From NCBI GenBank assembly GCA_009760855.2, contig WPIO01000047.1, positions 1,075,001-1,139,000 on the forward strand: a stretch of DNA of 64,000 bases. Reading direction: 5' to 3'. Shown here in pieces: positions 10,841 to 21,559 of the stretch. Within the stretch, counting starts at the first letter, position 1, and each line of letters starts with the position of its first letter. The translations under genes and the position numbers were made by a program. This DNA comes from Cristatella mucedo. Taxonomy: Eukaryota; Bryozoa; Phylactolaemata; Cristatellidae. The notes below the pieces were generated by a model. That model was not told where the DNA came from. It worked only from the letters and a program-made list of their open reading frames with translations, and made no database searches.

Positions 10841-11125
10841 CAAGTATATATAACCGGAAGCCATCGCAGCTCCTTCGGCTGTATGCCATCGTGCTTTGAG
10901 CCCAAGTACACTGTTGGTTGGTCTTGGACATTCGGTGTTTCCATGTCATCGCTTTCGCGCCGTCGGGGTGTCCAACTACAGGAGACACATGTCTAAACTT
11001 CCTGAATTTGTCTACCAAACTTGCAGCTTATTCATCGCCAGCTGTGGAGGCCGAATGGCTTTATTCGGTAGCCCAGCCAAAACTGAATTAAAGTAGTCCA
11101 GGCAGTATAGAGCCAGGAAGATCTT

Positions 11126-11594
11126 CAGCAACATTATTTTGTTGCGTCGATTTCTGCTGCAGTTAGTCCGATGCTATTCGCAGTGCACGGCCGGCAATAC
11201 ACGCCATGAGCTCCAGCTGCAGACGTCGTTCGACTACTGCACGACTTCTCTCGTCCACGCTCCAGAGCGCTTCGTTTGCAGTCAGGCCGTCTAGAATTCA
11301 GGCCACTTAAATGACGCGACTCAGTTAATACTTCTCTTGAGAGCTTTAAACCACCAGTAACTGAACCATCCTCGCGGGCCTGCAGTCGCTAAAATGCTAA
11401 GCAAAGTCGCCGCAGCGCCACTACTTGCAGTCGACCGCCATCAGGCATCGCGGGACTTAAGCCTCTTAAATTCCACCTGTTTAACGTTCGCTCAATCGAA
11501 ACCAAAGGCCAAGTATTCGCGAATCAGGCAAAGCCACCTCCAGCTAAAGCAATTGTTAATTTGCTTTCGCAACCTGTGATCTTCTTTTAGAGAT
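11126..11594. other. Unassigned sequence
   Basis: I recognise no domain or repeat family in this stretch between two L2-B remnants. Composition is unremarkable. Confidence 0.4.
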
Positions 11595-12475
11595 TTTCTG
11601 AGGTTCCTATCTTCCCTAGTAGAAGGAGCTCGTCTCCTGAAGACCTTATACCATCCTCTTAATGGTCTTCGCTGGCAGAAAACTCAGTCCAGCCATAACT
11701 CTGATTTTCGATACCTCTCTGAATAGAGCGATTCTTCCAAAGTCCCTCATATTGGCAATAGTTTGAATGATACTTAAAAAAATCTGGATTGGGTTCAATT
11801 GGCATGGCTAAATATCACCCAGTTTCCCTTCTTACAATAATAATAATAATAATAATACACTTGATAGAGCGCCCTCAGAGAACTCAATCTCTCTCTAGGC
11901 GCTTTACATTTGCTGCTTAGTTTTAGTCAAAGATTCTTGAAAGAATTGCAGCTAAGCAGCTTGTAGCTCTCATTGAAAAGAAACATGTTTTTTAGAAAAG
12001 TTTTACTCGGTATTCACTCGACTGAAGCTGCTATCCTCGATATAACCAGTGAAACTCTATGCAGCAACGATGACAGGAATGTCACTGCCATAGCTCTGTG
12101 ATATCTGTCAGCTGCCTTCAACACTATTTTTCACGATATCCTACTTGATCGAAGCTTTTGCTCTGCAGGTCCGAGACCGGAAATCATTGCCACAATTCTT
12201 ACGCAACGAAAGCTACTCTATTCCTGCCGACTGTGGTGCATCTGTTCGAGCAGTACTGAGCTGCTGCTTCTATGCTGCTCACTTCCTTGGCTTCCCTCAT
12301 GAATCAGCTGATGGTTTTAACTTTCTCTTTGTTACCCGAAATGAAGTCTATTGGCTACGCATGCTTACCAAGAGCTGCTTAAGCTTTGAGTGTGCTAAAG
12401 AACACTCTCGTGCATAATACCCACTTAGTCTTTTTGGCTTTGCGAAGTTACAGACGGAGAGAGAGGCGGAGATGT
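11595..12475 (+). mobile_element. L2-B LINE with internal deletion and nested L2-A tail
   Basis: Plus-strand RT fingers are readable (ILPKSL, KYHPVSLL, then FLKEL across the insertion; EAAILD-like at 12027-12045). Motif A follows as SAAFNTIFHD at about 12108-12140. Shortly after, the sequence jumps to the C-terminal end (CSAGPRPEII, then YSIPADCGASV) and the L2-B tail (GTTACAGACGGAGAG). The palm from motif A to the thumb, including YADD, is deleted. Stops occur throughout. Confidence 0.75.
11835..11918 (-). mobile_element. Minimal L2-A insertion (hairpin plus tail) inside L2-B
   Basis: Reversed tail (AAT)n, TACACTTGATAGAGCGCC, the hairpin and GCGCTTTACATTTGCTGC. It splits the L2-B fingers domain between the blocks equivalent to YRPVSLL and FLSK. 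Its 5' truncation point (GCAGCAAATG) is nearly the same as in the 2019-2113 insertion. Confidence 0.8.
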
Positions 12476-12934
12476 ACTACATACGTTAAATTAGGACCAA
12501 CTTTCTGGTGTTGCTGCACAGCACGTAGTTAGAAGGAGGGAGCGATGACGGATCGGTGGCTGGATCCAACCCGTCATCGCTCCCCTCGGTGGCTGGTCCG
12601 CTGCTGGTTGCTCAGACCCAGCCTCGAGCACCCAGGCGTTTCAGCTACGTAAAATAAAATAGTCCGAAAGAAGCCGATAGGTCTAGCTGTACTAGCGGGA
12701 ATTTGAATCCGTTTGGGACAGCTGTTTCCGTTAACAAGCGGTGAAGGATGAAGGTGAAGGATAGCGCTCGACGATCGCCAACGGACGATTCACTGGAGTA
12801 ATTTTCTAGCTGACGATAGATGAGAGACGATGAGAGAAGAGAGTGAAGGAAAACGGATCGAGCAGGATAAGGAAGAAGGGAAGGCACGGAAAAGCTGAAG
12901 AAAATATGCGAGAATAAAGGAGACTAAACGAAAG
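12476..12934. other. Unassigned sequence with a hairpin and a purine-rich tract
   Basis: The hairpin at 12538-12584 is listed separately. From about 12730 to 12950 the plus strand is purine-rich (GAAGGATGAAGG-type words). No gene is recognised. Confidence 0.4.
12538..12584. repeat. 14-bp-arm inverted repeat
   Basis: GGGAGCGATGACGG (12538-12551) is mirrored exactly by CCGTCATCGCTCCC (12571-12584) around a 19-nt loop. CGGTGGCTGG lies in the loop and again just outside the right arm. Confidence 0.85.
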
Positions 12935-13447
12935 ATGAGAGAGTTCAAGGCTTATTCACTCACTTTTAGGTCCCTTAACTCACCTACTCTAGCCTACTAA
13001 TCAGAGCTACTCCCTAATATGGCTTGACGTCGAAACACCAGCTCTTCTGACTCAAGTCATTCACCTGTGACTTGACCCAACCTAAAATCCTTAGGAGACC
13101 GTGTCTGTAGTTCGCACGATCCCAAGGCATAGAACTCAATCCTTTCTGACGTCACGAGACTATTTGACATGTAAAAATATGCTAGAAATGCACCTGATCC
13201 TCACAACATACGCATGTTCTTGTGATTTTCCCTTTGTGTGCTTATGCGTACTGACACTTCGCATACAATATTCTACTAATCATATTAGGCATGTTGACAC
13301 TGTGTATTGTTCCACTAACCATATTATGCATGTTGGTACTGTGCATGTTACCACTAACCATATAGTCGTGCTTCCTTTACAGCTAATGTTAGATGCCAGG
13401 AGAGAGATTAAGTTCTCCTAGGGCGTTATAGAAATTTATTATTATTA
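12935..13447 (+). mobile_element. L2-A LINE 3' end with three UTR subrepeats
   Basis: RT C-terminus (SLTFRSLHS..., LKSLGDRV) is followed by a UTR with three clear copies of a roughly 39-bp subrepeat (TGTTGACACTGTG...CCACTAACCATATTA), the hairpin (ATGCCAGGAGAGAGATT...TCTCCTAGGGCGTTAT) and the tail (TTATTATTATTG). The frame is broken by stops. Confidence 0.8.
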
Positions 13448-13564
13448 TTGTTATAGAAACTAATAGGGAGTGAGTTTAGGTAGAGGGGAAGTGAAGTGAA
13501 GGAGAAAGGTGAGACAAAGAAAGCAAAAAAAGAAAAGAGAGAGAAAGCAGAGCTCACAAGACTG

Positions 13565-13570
13565 GAGAGA

Positions 13571-13660
<90 letters not shown>

Positions 13661-13661
13661 T
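13565..13661. repeat. (AG)n microsatellite in a purine-rich tract
   Basis: About 48 AG units with two single interruptions. The whole stretch 13470-13700 is purine-rich on the plus strand. Confidence 0.95.
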
Positions 13662-13868
13662 GCATTGAAAGGAACAGAGATTTAGAGGACAAGACATGGG
13701 TGGGCGAAAGAAACAAGAATAGCAGCATTGCTAATTGCTACTGTAGTCACTCGTGACACTTTGTAGACGTGAGTGCAAGTGTACGTACGCAGTGCGTGCA
13801 CGCACTGTGTATGTGTCCTATTTCTCAACGACCTTTCACTAGATAACCATATAAGTTCTACAGTCAAG
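13662..13868. other. Unassigned stretch with an 18-bp perfect palindrome
   Basis: CAGTGCGTGCACGCACTG at 13790-13807 is a perfect palindrome of alternating purine-pyrimidine character, a Z-DNA-prone sequence. Nothing else is recognised. Confidence 0.5.
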
Positions 13869-14205
13869 TTTGTCTGCCTACTTTCAGCTACTCACGATTG
13901 CCACAAATTGGGTGCGCTGAGATAAGAATATACGACAGCCAAGCTGGTTCAAGCATTTTTGATATCCCGCTTTGACACATCTGCAACTCACTGCTCGAAT
14001 TTATTCCTATGCAATTAAACGCCTAGACTTGATGCACAACTTTGCAGCTAGGCTTGCTTGTCGTGACAGTAACCACTGTAAAATTACTTGACCTCTCAGC
14101 GACCTACACTCGCTAACCAATTAAAAACGTGTAGACATTAAGATTTTCTGTCACCGTCAGATACTTCCATGATCTTTCTTTAGAATAACGAATCAGGATC
14201 TATTC
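13869..14205 (+). mobile_element. L2-A LINE RT fragment
   Basis: A degraded plus-strand RT thumb: TAKLVQAFLISRFD..., KRLDLMHNFAARLACRD, and LTSQRPTLANQ for [10 protein letters not shown]. It lacks the 3' UTR and abuts the opposite-strand L2-A copy that follows, giving a convergent pair. Confidence 0.65.
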
Positions 14206-14207
14206 AG

Positions 14208-15236
14208 GATTTCTAGGCGCTTTACACTTGCTGCAAAGGGAAGCGCGATTGAATGGTGAGTAATATCATGCTTGATAAAAAACGTGATTAACATGGTTAG
14301 GGGTGACATGCAAATTGTCAGTATGCAAGTGTGGTTAGTGGCAGCATGCAAAGTGTCACCACGTAAAAGCACACGAAGGAAGAATCACAGAGACCCACTA
14401 AATGCTGTCCAAAATAGGCGTGTTTTTAAGTTCTTTTTAAATGTGGTCAGGTCAGGGGATGTTCTGACGCAAGTTGGAAGTGAGTTCCGGGTTTTGGGAG
14501 CATACGAACTAAATGCACGGTCCCCAAAGGATTTGAGGTTTGTACGAGGTATTGGTAAACAGTTAGATTCCGAAAAGCGGGTGGTACGATGCTTGGCCTG
14601 GTGGGGGAGGAGATCTGAGAGATAGGCTGGAGCCAAAGAATGAAGTGACCTCAAAGCGAGCGACAAAACCTTGAAGTCGATCAGTTGCTTGACTGGTAGC
14701 CAGTGCAGGTCGGCGAGAAGTGTTTTGATTTGGCAACTGCGACGCTCATGACAGACAAGCCTAGCTGCAGAGTTTTGCACCAGCTGTAATCGCTTGATTG
14801 CACATGCCGGTAGGCCAGCAAGCAGAGAGTTACAGAAGTCAAGACGGGATGTCACAAATGCATGGACCAACTAAGACGTGGTATCCCTATCTAAACAAGC
14901 CCGAATTTGAGCAATCTTACGTATCTGAGAGTAGGCAGACTTGACTGTGGAGCTGATGTGGTCGTCTAATGAGAGATCCCTTTGGAACATGACACCTCGA
15001 GTTCGAGCTGATTCAACAGAAGATATGCTGGCAGAGCCAATTTTGAGCGTTAGCCTCTACACTTTCTGAATCACACTGGGCTTTTCCATTACTAAGAAGT
15101 TAGTCTTATCATCGTTTAGTTTAGGAAATGTCCTGCCACCCGCGTGCAAATGTCATCAATGCATGCAGCAAGGGAGTTGAGAGAATTCGAGGTGCTCGAA
15201 GGCTGGGAGGGATCAAAGCAAAGGCACATCTGACTA
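14208..15236 (-). mobile_element. L2-A LINE 3' kilobase, one of the best-preserved RT regions
   Basis: Reading on the minus strand from about 15236: CFDPSQPSSTSNSL, then [34 protein letters not shown]-type blocks and [12 protein letters not shown]. It ends in the LINE-typical [12 protein letters not shown], with an uninterrupted 161-codon stretch at 14385-14870. The UTR follows to 14208. The terminal (ATT)n tail and half of the hairpin are missing. The translated order matches the L2 clade of CR1-group LINEs. It lies head-on against the L2-A at 13869-14205. Confidence 0.85.
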
Positions 15237-15249
15237 CTTCCTTACTTAA

Positions 15250-16117
15250 TGTATTGCTGGAATTCGCACTTAGATGTTAACTAACTTTCTCAAATTGAAT
15301 GACGGTAAAAAATAACTAGATGTAGGAACACCCAGTGCTACTCGGAAATCGGAAACCTAACGCACAAAATGAGCTATATCAGCATATCTCCTGCCGCTTC
15401 TGCGAGAATTCTGAGTGCACTTTTCCAAAGGGAACCCTCACATGACGACCACATCAGCAACATATTTAAGTCAGCCTTCTTTTATCTACATAATATCGGA
15501 ATAATTTACGCTTGCTTAGCTTAGTACACTACATCCAAACTAGTCAATGCATGGTTAACATCCTGATTAAACTTTGGTCGCTTCTTACTTGCACGTCTTT
15601 ATGCCTTTGCAATGAGATGCTTACAGTCGATGCAAAACTCTGCAACATGACTTGTCTGTGGTGAAAATTGTAACTGCCACATTATCGTGCTGGTTAGGTC
15701 CAGCGGTTAAGGTGCTCTCCCCGATCAAGGTCTGGCTGTGGTCGTGGGCTGAAGTCCCGAGGCATGTGTGAAGCGCCTGAATAGAGATTTAGTTCTCTTG
15801 GGGTGCTATACAAATAAATAATATATCATATTATATAGTTATCCCTGACCTGCACTCGATCCCAGTCAAGCAGCGTGTCGACTTCTGAATTCAGTCTCTA
15901 AATTTTGGTCATTTCATTCTCTTTCTCCGGCCTACAAATTTTAAATACTTCATGATCTGGCTTCGGGTGATACCACACAGTCATTTAAACCAAGTCTTAC
16001 AGCGGTGCCTCTATTGAAACAGAAAATCATTTCAGAACATACCTTCCATTTATATAATTTAAAATCCTGAAACCTCGCGGGAAGCTGACGTGATGATTTC
16101 TATTTACTTGGTGACAT
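15250..16117 (+). mobile_element. L2-A LINE RT remnant split by SINE-1
   Basis: Plus-strand remnant of the region after the catalytic box (LTNFLKLNDGKK, GTPSAT), through the MVHAF-equivalent and LCNMTCLW, then interrupted at 15687-15838. It resumes at ATCCCTGACCTGCACTC (equivalent to DLHWLPVKQ) and fades near the TFKNE end at 16117. Stops are abundant. Confidence 0.7.
15687..15838 (+). mobile_element. SINE-1 with candidate 5-bp target-site duplication
   Basis: GTTAGGTCCAGCGGTTAAGG gives a box A-like start and GGTCGTGGGCTGAAGTCCC a box B-like region. The hairpin follows (AAGCGCCTGAATAGAGATTT...TCTCTTGGGGTGCTATAC), then an AT-rich tail. TTATC occurs at 15682-15686 and again at 15839-15843, exactly flanking the element, and the interrupted LINE reading continues across it. 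Confidence 0.8.
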
Positions 16118-16954
16118 TTAAAAATGAATAGGGTAACGTTGAGCTACACTTTAACGTTTGGTAAATTTAATGATAGAGGTACTGGAAATGAGGCAAAGTA
16201 AAATGACTATCTCCCCTGTATTACCGGAATCCGATGCATGGTAAACTTTGACCTTGAACCGAAACGCATGAGAAACGATTCCGTGGAGAACGAGCCGGGT
16301 ATTACTGGCGCTGTCTTTTTTCCATTTTACTACATACTAGTTGGTGTCACATAATTTGCTTGACGCGATTTCTCAGTTGTGCAGTGCCCCTTTCTCATGC
16401 ATATCCATAAAGTAAATGAAGACTGGCAAACCACCGATTGCCTGCCGGTATACGTATGTTTACTGCGGCCTCATATCTATGAAATGCTCGCATGGAAGAT
16501 GAACGAAGCCAAAGCGAGGTGTTCAAGCTGATCGGGCAAAGAGTGAAAGGTAAGGTTGCCTATGGTGTACATTTAGAGACTATCCGAAATTCTGCTAATT
16601 TTTTAATCTTTAGTTTGGGTAAGTAAAGGTGGTATTAAGTGACTTAATAAGATATGTCACTGCTTGTATGGGTTAACGGCTATACAATATTTGCCAAGTT
16701 GATTCTCAATGTTGAAGCAGACATCCATGTGGGTCTCTTCCACTTTTAATTGTTCGCGATTTCGCTCTTAACTTGCAAAATTTATTGTAAAAAATCGCTT
16801 GGATTTTGCAGCATTGTCTATCACCGCCCCGCGCGTTCTCCCTCAAGCGCTGCCTTGACTCACTCTAACTCAGTGGTCACCAGGCCTCTATAACCCCGGT
16901 GGCCAGTCTTAACGCTTGTCCGGAAATGCTCGCTCAGTGTGCAATAAACAGCTA
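16118..16954. other. Unassigned single-copy-looking sequence
   Basis: One of the few stretches free of recognised repeats between 10 and 24 kb. It contains the exon candidate at 16492-16549. A CAGTGGTCACCAGG motif at about 16871 resembles hAT termini, but nothing beyond it supports an element. Confidence 0.4.
16492..16549 (+). CDS. Candidate first coding exon of an unrecognised host gene
   Basis: ATG at 16492 opens a frame reading MEDERSQSEVFKLIGQRVK. It ends at AAAG immediately before GTAAGG (donor from 16550), a near-consensus 5' splice site. The start context (CGCATGG) has G at +4. The peptide is hydrophilic and of ordinary composition, unlike the repeat-derived frames nearby, and the surrounding 800 bp carries no identifiable transposon. 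I do not recognise the protein. No partner exon was identified. A short ATG-to-donor run can occur by chance. Confidence 0.25.
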
Positions 16955-17466
16955 ATACTAAATAATAACAATAATACTAATAATAATAATGCACTTGATA
17001 AAGCGCAGTCAGAGAACTCAATCTCTTTCTAGGCGCTTTACATTTGCTGCAAAGGGAAACGCAATTGAATGGTGAGAAATATCATGCTTGATGAACAATA
17101 TGAATAACATGGTTAGGGGTGACATGCACAGGGTTAGCATGCAAATGTGGTTAGTGGCAGCATGCAAAGTGTCAGCACGCATAAGCACATGAAGGACAAA
17201 TCACATGGACCAACTAAATGCTATCCTAAATAGGTGTTTTTTTAAGTTATTTTTAAATGTGGTCAGGTCAGGGGATGTTCTGACGCAAGTCGGGAGGGAG
17301 TTCCAGGCTTTGGGAGCATACGAACTAAATGCACGATCTCCAAAAGATGTGAGGTTTGTACGAGGTATTGGTAGACTGTTGGATTCCGAAAAGCGGGTTG
17401 TACGATGCTTGGCCTGGTGGGGAAGTAGATTTGAGAGATAGGCTGTAGCCAAAGAATGAAATGACA
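16955..17466 (-). mobile_element. L2-A LINE 3' end, well preserved
   Basis: Reversed (AAT)n tail, GCACTTGATAAAGCGC, hairpin, and a complete UTR with two subrepeats. The RT C-terminus keeps an open frame of 90 codons (17201-17473) ending TTFKNNLKKHLF. It is 5' truncated at about 510 bp. Confidence 0.85.
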
Positions 17467-17589
17467 TGATCACTTACAACGGCTTCCATCTGCTCGCTTG
17501 ACTGGGACCTGGCTAAAATCGGGTAACTGCCTGACCCTCAGCGACTCAACCCAGACAAGCTTCTCTATCCCGTATACCCCTTGATCAAT

Positions 17590-19475
17590 CAAAACTGGTG
17601 ATAGAGTCGACATTGTTCCCGCTCATCCCTCAACTTCAAGCCGTTTGCAGTCCCCTCGAAGAAGTCTTTCGAATCTCTTATTTTGTGTTCATTCGACCAC
17701 AAACTGCCCACGGTTGCAATAGCCTATCACACCCAGGTAACAAGCCTTCATTTATCTCCAATTTATCTTGTCTAATAATGGTTATGTGTTCGAAAACATA
17801 GATCTTTCCTCGTTGTGGGTGTTGCTATAGCTCATTTTATAGCTTATATGACGTCTCAAGCGCTAAATTTCATTCACTGCCTGACTCATTTTCTCTTTTG
17901 GCTCAAGCGCAAGACCCTGCTCACATCATGCGTCACACAATCAACTAATTTTCTCCTACAGCCGCACGCTATCATCATGTATTGCTACTGAATTCTGCTT
18001 ATCTAACCACATGCTGATCTCATTCAGTCTGCAGCGCGAGCCTCCTCCGCATCTGAAATCGCACGAGAATCGTGAGACCCTGAGACCCTTGACGTCGATG
18101 CTGTCAGCGCCAGATGATCTTCTTCGCTCCTGCTGCTCAATCCCTATTTCGGCCTACCATCGTTGGTCGACTGCTACAAGACGTCAATAGAAGACATGCT
18201 CCACAAGTTTGCACCTCTTACAAAGAGCACTGTGTGCCCTCGCGCAGATGGCCTATGGTTTATAGCAGACATTAAACTAGTTACGTCTACTAAGCGAAAG
18301 CTTGAAAAACATACACAAACTGTCCGCCTTTAGGCATTCGACTACACCTTCCATGACTATTGCAGATTATACCGATTGATCCTAGCAAAGGCCAGGTCTA
18401 ACTTCTACAAAAACATGGCTCAATCACAGACACACCCTCCAAAAATTCTGATGTCCACGATCAATGAAACTCCTTAATCGCTCCCAGGTTAGCTCCTTAC
18501 CTAGTGATCCCTGTGATGACCTAGCTGGTCGTTTCTCTAGCTTCTTTTTCAACAAGATGGAGATGATTAAAGGGTCCATCCCTTCAGTGCAAATGGCAGC
18601 ATCTCCTTTGGACTCCTCTCTCAAAATTTCGTGCAGCACCACAATGTCTAGATTCAAGAAGGCAACCAGTGACCCCCATCCTGAAATTCATTTCCCACTT
18701 GAAGAAGACTACTAGTCCTCTGGACCCTATTCTCACCATCGTACTTATACGATAAATAAATCTGCCGCTGACCTGCATACGTAGCATAATAAATATGTCC
18801 TTGGCCTCAGGTCAGGTCCGTGCACCTTTCAAAAAGACTGCAGTCATGCCACTACTCAAGAAAGCAGCACTTAGCCAGGAGAACTTGATCGGTCCGCCTA
18901 GTCTCCCTTCAACCGTTCCTATCGAAGACAGCAGAACGAGTTGTGGTAGACCAATCGAATTCATATATTGGAACCTCTAATATAGCATGTTAAATCCAGT
19001 CTGACTTAAGAGCTAATCACTCTGTGGAGTCAGCATTGCTTCGGGTGTATAACGACCTTCTCAGGAATGCACAACTCCCTTGCCGCATGTATCGATAACA
19101 TCCGCCGTAGATGTATCCATAACATCTGCCGTAGATGGCAGCAAAATTTCTTAAATTGAACGATGATACAAAGAAAAATACTAGTTACGGGCAAACCAAG
19201 CGTGATTCAGAAGCTAGAACACCTAACGCTCAAAATCGGCTCTGCCACCCTATCTCCTGTTGAATCTGTATGCAATCTAGGTGTCCTATTCCAAAGTGAC
19301 CTTTACGCTGACAACCCTATCAGGCCAATCGTCAAATCTGCACTCTTTCAGCAATACAACACGGCTAAATTTCCGGCTTTCTTAGACAGGGATACCGCAT
19401 CCAAATCGGTTCATGCATTTGTGACATCTCGTCTCGACTTCTGTAGCTCACTGCTTGCTGATCTAGCTGCTCTCT
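17590..19475 (+). mobile_element. Long L2-A ORF2 remnant with catalytic palm deleted
   Basis: Parts in order on the plus strand begin with the endonuclease C-terminal half (17600-18000, frameshifted; a DRFLVVG-like block replaces the GDFNIH site). The linker follows at 18464-18715, where LPSDPCDDLAGRFSSFFFNK matches the usual LA..F..FF..KI pattern. RT fingers are FKKTAVMPLLKKA (about 18825) and NHSVESALLRVYNDLL (about 19015). The palm with YADD is missing between about 19063 and 19090. The post-catalytic block (MIQRKILVTGKPSVIQKLE, LTLKIGSA) and thumb (SRLDFCSSLLADL) close the element. A 24-bp tandem duplication lies at 19087-19134. The copy breaks at a short CT run near 19470. Confidence 0.75.
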
Positions 19476-20543
19476 CTCTCTCTGTTACTAGGCACGCTCT
19501 GTTTCTAGCCAGCGATTGCAGCTCTGAAAATCGAAGTGTCATGGCGCAGTGCCGTGGCCTAATTGATGCGCAAACAGAGTCCAAGATGTGCTGAGCAAGG
19601 GCAGTGAAGTCTGCGAGCAAAGGCGCTCCGGCAGAGGGCGCTGCCTGAGCTCAAGAAGCCAATGCGGCTGCATTACAAGTACACGTACGCGCAGGCTTTG
19701 CCTCCACATGTCATTTATCGACGCCCCGGCACGTGAAAAACGTGCTGGGTGAAAGTCATGCGCTGATCGAATTACGACGCCTTTGTGTGCGTAGCGGCGA
19801 ACGCACGCGGCAGCTGGTCACTACGACGACGCGAACCCGAGGGCGGCCAATGGGCGGCGAACGCTTGGACGCGGAGCGGTGCGGCTCGCCGTGGCGGAGC
19901 TGACGCTGCGACCAATTTCACGTTGAATAATCTATAATGCTCCCGCCGCGAAGCTCGCGCCGCAGCTGTCGCTCGAGGGCTCCTCCTTAAATGGAGGCTA
20001 ACGTTGCGATAAATTAATGCACGCGACTGAGCGCAGCTGGCCCAGCAGCGGGGTGCGGAAGTGACAGTGGCACCGCCAGCGGCGCCGCTCCCAGGGTCCC
20101 GTGCACTCCGCGCACACGCGGGACCCAGGTGGCAAACCGCCGGAAATTGAGTGCAAGCGAGGCCAGAGCCGAAGAAAGCCTCCCCGGTCGAGTGCGCACC
20201 GGCGGCTCCCGCGGATGGCCGGCGCCGGTTGACGTCAGCGAGCAGGTAGCGGCAGAGCTCGATGGAGCGCGAGGTCGCAGACGTTTCCACTTTATTCCCG
20301 GTCGTCGTTTCTGGGTCGTCACCAAATGAAATTTGCGAGACAGCGAGCCCCGTCGTATCGATTGGGGGGCGACTCGAGGCGTAGCCGTGCTGGACAGAAG
20401 CTGGACCCGCCTTAATTTTGATGGAATGGCTAAGTGGTGTGCTCTGCACAAAAGTACATTGCCTTAGCACTTCAGCTGTTGACCATGCTCGTAGAAGGCT
20501 GGCTTTGATACCGGTGGGTGAGATAATAATGATAAAAATACAA
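19476..20543. other. GC-rich, CpG-rich stretch; no gene recognised
   Basis: GC is high at about 19780-20420. A hairpin is formed by GGGTCCCG and CGGGACCC near 20092-20126. A minus-strand frame stays open for 232 codons (19772-20470), but the peptide is Ala/Arg/Ser-rich, overlaps other long frames and has no visible domain. A CpG-island promoter is possible. Confidence 0.35.
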
Positions 20544-20800
20544 GCATTTAGTGGGTCCCCGTGATTCGTCCTTCACGTGCTTATGCGTGCTGACACTGCA
20601 TGCTGCCACTAACCACATTTGCATGCTGACCCTGTGCATGTCACCCCTAACCATGTTATTCATTTTGTTTGTTTTTTAAGCATGATATTACTTACCATTT
20701 AATTGCATTTCCCTTTGCAGCAAATGTAAAGCGCCTAGAAAGAGATTAAGTTCTCTGAGGACGCTTTATCAAGTACATTATTATTATTATTATTATGCCC
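20544..20800 (+). mobile_element. L2-A 3' UTR and tail, young-looking
   Basis: Begins at CAAGCATTTAGTGGGTCCC just after the ORF2 end, with a complete UTR of two subrepeats, CAAATGTAAAGCGCC, the hairpin and (ATT)n. It differs little from the copies at 23166 and 44758, so these share a recent source. It is 5' truncated to about 255 bp. Confidence 0.85.
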
Positions 20801-21385
20801 GTAGTAGAGCCCTTCAAAGAGATGCAAATGTCGATCCGGATGCTTGACAACTGGCTGCAAAGAGAAGCTGCAAAACCGATAGCTAATGATGCGCGTGCTG
20901 TCAAGCTCACAACAATAATGCAAAAGCACACAAGAATCATGCTTAGATAAGCGCGGAAAAAGGTCAAGAGAAGGTCACACATGAGGGTCACTGGCTAGTG
21001 AGACCCTTGGGCGTGGACTGATGACGTACACCGGCATGCGCGCAAAGCAAATAACAACAAAAGGACAACTCAACGGGGGTATAATACAAAATCCTGTCGT
21101 TCTTTTCCCTTAGCAAAGACGCGCAAGATTTCATAGCACGCGAGCACACCAAAGTCAATCCGCGCCTACGGCTGTGAGAAACAAAAAGTAAACGTTTTAC
21201 TTCTTTGAAATGAGGTCAGATAGGAAAGAACATGATGCGAGGCGATAGTCGATAGTGACTTTTGGCTCTGGGCCACAGCAAAAGCGTCTTGTCTATAGCC
21301 GTAGCAACAGAAGGCCAAGGTCTCCAAGAAGTTTTTTAAGGGCGCAATGAATTGACAACCGTAAGGGCACAGCCAATCTCAATCT

Positions 21386-21388
<3 letters not shown>
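20801..21388. other. Unassigned sequence
   Basis: No motif or family recognised between the L2-A tail and the (AG)n array. Confidence 0.4.

Positions 21389-21475
<87 letters not shown>
21389..21475. repeat. (AG)n microsatellite, then a GGGA-rich tract
   Basis: About 43 AG units followed by GAGGGAGG-type purine sequence to about 21510. Confidence 0.95.
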
Positions 21476-21481
<6 letters not shown>

Positions 21482-21559
21482 GGGAGGGAGGGAGGAAGGG
21501 AGGGAGAGAGAACAGAATAAAAATGCGACAGCAGGAGTCAGCAAGAGAATAATTTAGAT

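Noticed and set aside
13426-13728. Ser-Leu repeat membrane protein on the minus strand
   Set aside because: Translation of the (AG)n tract next to an L2-A tail.
16871-16911. CAGTGGTCACCAGG motif as a hAT terminus
   Set aside because: No further terminal sequence, partner end or transposase block nearby.
19772-20470. 232-codon minus-strand open frame in CpG-rich DNA
   Set aside because: Ala/Arg/Ser-rich composition follows from base composition; no motif seen, and other frames overlap it. Kept only as a possible CpG island.
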